Positions 31,158 to 33,419 of a stretch of DNA of 33,419 nt are shown here, one piece after another. The notes below the pieces were generated by a model. That model made no database searches. It was given only the letters and a program-made list of their open reading frames with translations, and was not told where the DNA came from. Position 1 is the stretch's first letter; each line of letters begins with the position of its first letter. The translations under genes and the position numbers were made by a program. Origin of the DNA: Lysobacteraceae bacterium (GTDB taxonomy: Bacteria; Pseudomonadota; Gammaproteobacteria; Xanthomonadales; Xanthomonadaceae); assembly GCA_004173415.1 (NCBI GenBank), contig SEHC01000006.1:1-33419 (forward strand). Reading direction: 5' to 3'.

Positions 31158-33419
31158 CTAGCCTGACAGGGCCGCTCCGGCCTGCTCGAAACGCAAGCCG
31201 AACGCAGCCACCGCGCGGGCGACCAGTTCGCGGTCCGCATCGAGCTGGGCGCCACGGGCCAGCAAGCGCGGACGCCGGTCAAGGGTGCAGGCCAGGCCTT
31301 CGGCGACGAAGCCGGCATGCGCCTGTTGCAGGCCCCTCGCCTGTGCCTCGTCCAGGATCGCCGCCGCGCGCAAGGCCTCGACCAGTGCCTGGCTGTTGCG
31401 TGGCCATGCCAGTCCGGGATGCGCGGCGGAGTGGCGCAGGACCAGGTACTGCAGCAGGAACTCCAGGTCGACCAGGCCGCCGGCCCCCTGCTTCAGGTCG
31501 AAGCGCGCGGCGTCGCTGCGATCCAGCTCGGCGCGCATCTTGGCCCGCATGCCGCCCACTTCGGCCGCCAACTCGCGCGGATCGCGTCGCTGGCCCAGGA
31601 TCTGGTTGCGGATCGACTCGAACTCCGCCAGCAGCGCGGCATCGCCGGCGATGCCGCGGGCGCGCACCAGCGCCTGGTGCTCCCAGGTCCAGGCACGCTC
31701 GCGCTGGTATTCGCGATAACTGGCCAGCGACGACACCAGCAGGCCCTTGGCCCCGTCCGGGCGCAGGCGCACGTCCACGTCGTAGAGCCTCCCTGCCCCG
31801 GTCTCGGCACCCAGCAGGGCCACCAGTTTCTGCGCCAGGCGCGCATACCAGCGCCCCGCCTCCAGCGGCCGGCGGCCATCGGAAACGGTCGCCGGATCGG
31901 CATCGAACAGGAACACCAGGTCCAGGTCGGAACCGAAGCCGAGCTCCTCGCCGCCCAGGCTGCCGTAACCGATCACCGCGAAGCTGCCGCCAGCGACCGC
32001 GCCGTGGGCGTGGGTCACTTCGGCGGTGGCCATGCCCAGGACCACGCGCACCACTTCCTCGGCCAGGCAGGCCAGTTGCCGGGCGCCCTCGCTGGCCGGC
32101 TGGCGCTGGTCCAGGGTGGCCAGGGCGATGCGGAAACCCAGCGCCAGGCGTTTTTCGTTGAGCAGGCGCAAGGCCGCCTCCGGATCCTCCTCGCGCAGCG
32201 CCTGTTCGCATTCCTCGCGCATTCCCTCGCGGCCGGGGATGGGTCCACCGACGCGGGTGTCCAGCAATTCGTCCAGCAGCAGTGGATACAGGGCCAGGCG
32301 TTCGCCCAGCAAAGCGCTTCGCGCCAGCACGTCGACCAGCCGGTGCAGTGCGCTGGGCTGCTCGTCGAGCAGGGCCAGGTAGCTGGTCCGGCGCAGGATC
32401 GCGCGCAGCAGCAGCAACAGCCGCCGCAGCGCGGGGTCGGGCTGGCTGGAGCGCGCGGCCGCCTCGAGCAGCGCCGGCAGGACACGGTCCAGGCGCGCGC
32501 GCGCGGTGTCGGAAAGGCCAAGCACGCCACTGGAATTGGCGAAATCGCGCAGCGCGGCATCGGCGCCGGCGGCATCGGCGAACCCGGCGGCGGCCAGCAA
32601 TCCGGCCTGGTCCACCTCCCCGGCGGCCGCCAGCGCGCGCCAGTACCCGGCCAGCGCGCCCGGCGCGGCCTCGCCGCCGCGCGGCGCCAGCAACTCGCCG
32701 AATTCGCCGGCCACGCGCGTCCGTTGCACCTGCAATGCCTGCTCCAGCGCGGGCCAGTCCGCATGGTCCAGGCCGTGGGCGATCCGCGCCCGCTCCAGCG
32801 GGTCCTGCGGCAAGGCGTGGGTCTGCGCATCGCGCAGCATCTGCAGGCGGTTCTCGAGCTTGCGCAGGAAGCGGTAGGCATGGGTCAGCGCGGCCCCGTT
32901 CTCTTCGGTGATCCGTCGCGATTCCACCAGCGCGCGCAGCGCCGGCAGCAGGCGCCGTTCGCGCAGCGCGGCGTCGCGGCCGCCATGGATCAGCTGCAGG
33001 GCCTGGGCCAGGAATTCGATCTCGCGGATGCCACCGGGCCCGCGCTTGATGTCATCGGCCATTTCGCGGCGCGCCACTTCGGCCGCGATCGCCGCCTTCA
33101 TCTCGCGCAGGCCGTCCAGCGCGGTGAAGTCCAGGTAGCGCCGGTACACGAACGGGCGCAGCGTCTGCAGCCATTGCTCGCCGGCGTGGATGTCGCCGGC
33201 CACCGCGCGCGCCTTCAACCACGCATAGCGCTCCCAGTCGCGGCCTTCGCGCTGGAAGTACTGGTCCATGCCGGCGAAGGACAGGGCCACGCGCCCGGCA
33301 TTGCCGAACGGCCGCAGGCGCAGGTCGACGCGGTGGCAGAAGCCGTCCACCGTGGTCTCGTCCAGCAGCTTGGCCAGGCGCTGCCCGAGCCGGGCGAAAT
33401 AATCCTCCGCCGCCAGCGG
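31158..33419 (-). CDS. glnE: Glutamine synthetase adenylyltransferase/adenylyl-removing enzyme (5' end outside window)
   Basis: The frame is open to the right edge; 753 codons are visible, about four-fifths of the usual enzyme. GlnE controls glutamine synthetase by adding or removing AMP under control of PII. The visible part has the end of the N-terminal adenylyl-removing domain ([52 protein letters not shown]). The complete C-terminal adenylyltransferase domain carries the nucleotidyltransferase motif [19 protein letters not shown] and [16 protein letters not shown]. The track's start at 33350 is a GTG inside the gene, not its true start. The first catalytic motif of the removing domain lies outside the window. 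It converges with the ELM1 gene. Confidence 0.96.
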   Translation of the reverse strand, partial: PLAAEDYFARLGQRLAKLLDETTVDGFCHRVDLRLRPFGNAGRVALSFAGMDQYFQREGRDWERYAWLKARAVAGDIHAGEQWLQTLRPFVYRRYLDFTALDGLREMKAAIAAEVARREMADDIKRGPGGIREIEFLAQALQLIHGGRDAALRERRLLPALRALVESRRITEENGAALTHAYRFLRKLENRLQMLRDAQTHALPQDPLERARIAHGLDHADWPALEQALQVQRTRVAGEFGELLAPRGGEAAPGALAGYWRALAAAGEVDQAGLLAAAGFADAAGADAALRDFANSSGVLGLSDTARARLDRVLPALLEAAARSSQPDPALRRLLLLLRAILRRTSYLALLDEQPSALHRLVDVLARSALLGERLALYPLLLDELLDTRVGGPIPGREGMREECEQALREEDPEAALRLLNEKRLALGFRIALATLDQRQPASEGARQLACLAEEVVRVVLGMATAEVTHAHGAVAGGSFAVIGYGSLGGEELGFGSDLDLVFLFDADPATVSDGRRPLEAGRWYARLAQKLVALLGAETGAGRLYDVDVRLRPDGAKGLLVSSLASYREYQRERAWTWEHQALVRARGIAGDAALLAEFESIRNQILGQRRDPRELAAEVGGMRAKMRAELDRSDAARFDLKQGAGGLVDLEFLLQYLVLRHSAAHPGLAWPRNSQALVEALRAAAILDEAQARGLQQAHAGFVAEGLACTLDRRPRLLARGAQLDADRELVARAVAAFGLRFEQAGAALSG

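Noticed and set aside
31140-31173. GGCCCTG/CAGGGCC inverted repeat across the ELM1 and glnE stops as a terminator
   Set aside because: Only seven pairs with a 20-base loop and no T-run on either strand; it is probably chance in GC-rich sequence.
1-33419. Mobile elements, prophage, CRISPR, toxin-antitoxin, defence or biosynthetic gene clusters
   Set aside because: No transposase, integrase, Cas protein, terminal inverted repeats, spaced repeat array or recognisable defence domain was found; composition appears even across the window.

Overview
The window is a very GC-rich, gene-dense stretch of an ordinary bacterial chromosome. It most resembles the Xanthomonadaceae/Lysobacteraceae (Xanthomonas, Lysobacter, Luteimonas, Pseudoxanthomonas). 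The reasons are a DUF3247-type small protein otherwise familiar from xanthomonads, the PCMT-like/tolC/waaA block, the glnE/ELM1 pair, and codon use with almost only G or C in third positions. No rRNA, tRNA, CRISPR array, transposase or prophage gene was recognised. Both ends cut genes: a lytic transglycosylase on the left and glnE on the right.

Layout. 1-3.7 kb: lytic transglycosylase (partial), a lipoprotein, an unknown protein, a YdgJ-like oxidoreductase, a DUF3247 protein and a small exported protein. 3.7-7.0 kb: a LytS/AlgZ-type histidine kinase with a LytTR response regulator, translationally overlapping, and a large exported protein of unknown role. 7.1-9.5 kb: NAD-type 6-phosphogluconate dehydrogenase, two 70-codon ORFs and apt. 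9.7-13.2 kb: an exported protein with a Gly/Lys tail, a proline-rich mini-ORF, a secreted EF-hand protein, a YehS/DUF1456 protein and a Tat-exported dienelactone hydrolase. 13.4-15.4 kb: a two-gene secreted metalloprotease operon. 15.8-22.8 kb: an RND efflux locus (permease, broken adaptor, divergent TetR regulator), then a PCMT-like methyltransferase and TolC. 22.8-28.7 kb: an LPS block with waaA (Kdo transferase), two lipid A acyltransferase paralogues facing each other, an O-antigen ligase-like membrane protein, a GT4 glycosyltransferase and a small zinc-finger protein. 28.8-33.4 kb: YceI, a RutE-like nitroreductase, an ELM1-family protein and glnE.

How the genes work together. Envelope functions dominate: Kdo addition, acylation and sugar/ligase steps of LPS, TolC-dependent export, RND efflux and secreted proteins. 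The efflux adaptor gene appears to be a pseudogene with two separate internal deletions, although the permease and regulator reading frames are intact.

I do not see an unambiguous new defence, mobile or biosynthetic system. The points most worth a second look are: the adaptor pseudogene; a secreted protease that looks like an M8 (leishmanolysin-type) enzyme with a PA domain inserted between zinc-ligand motifs and a translationally coupled 118-aa partner; a 20-bp-phased direct repeat resembling an AlgR-type site upstream of the kinase/LytTR pair; several apparently leaderless starts, including a back-to-back pair at waaA/lpxL; and tail-to-tail lpxL paralogues whose stop codons share one palindrome. 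All calls were made by reading the sequence; no database search was run.
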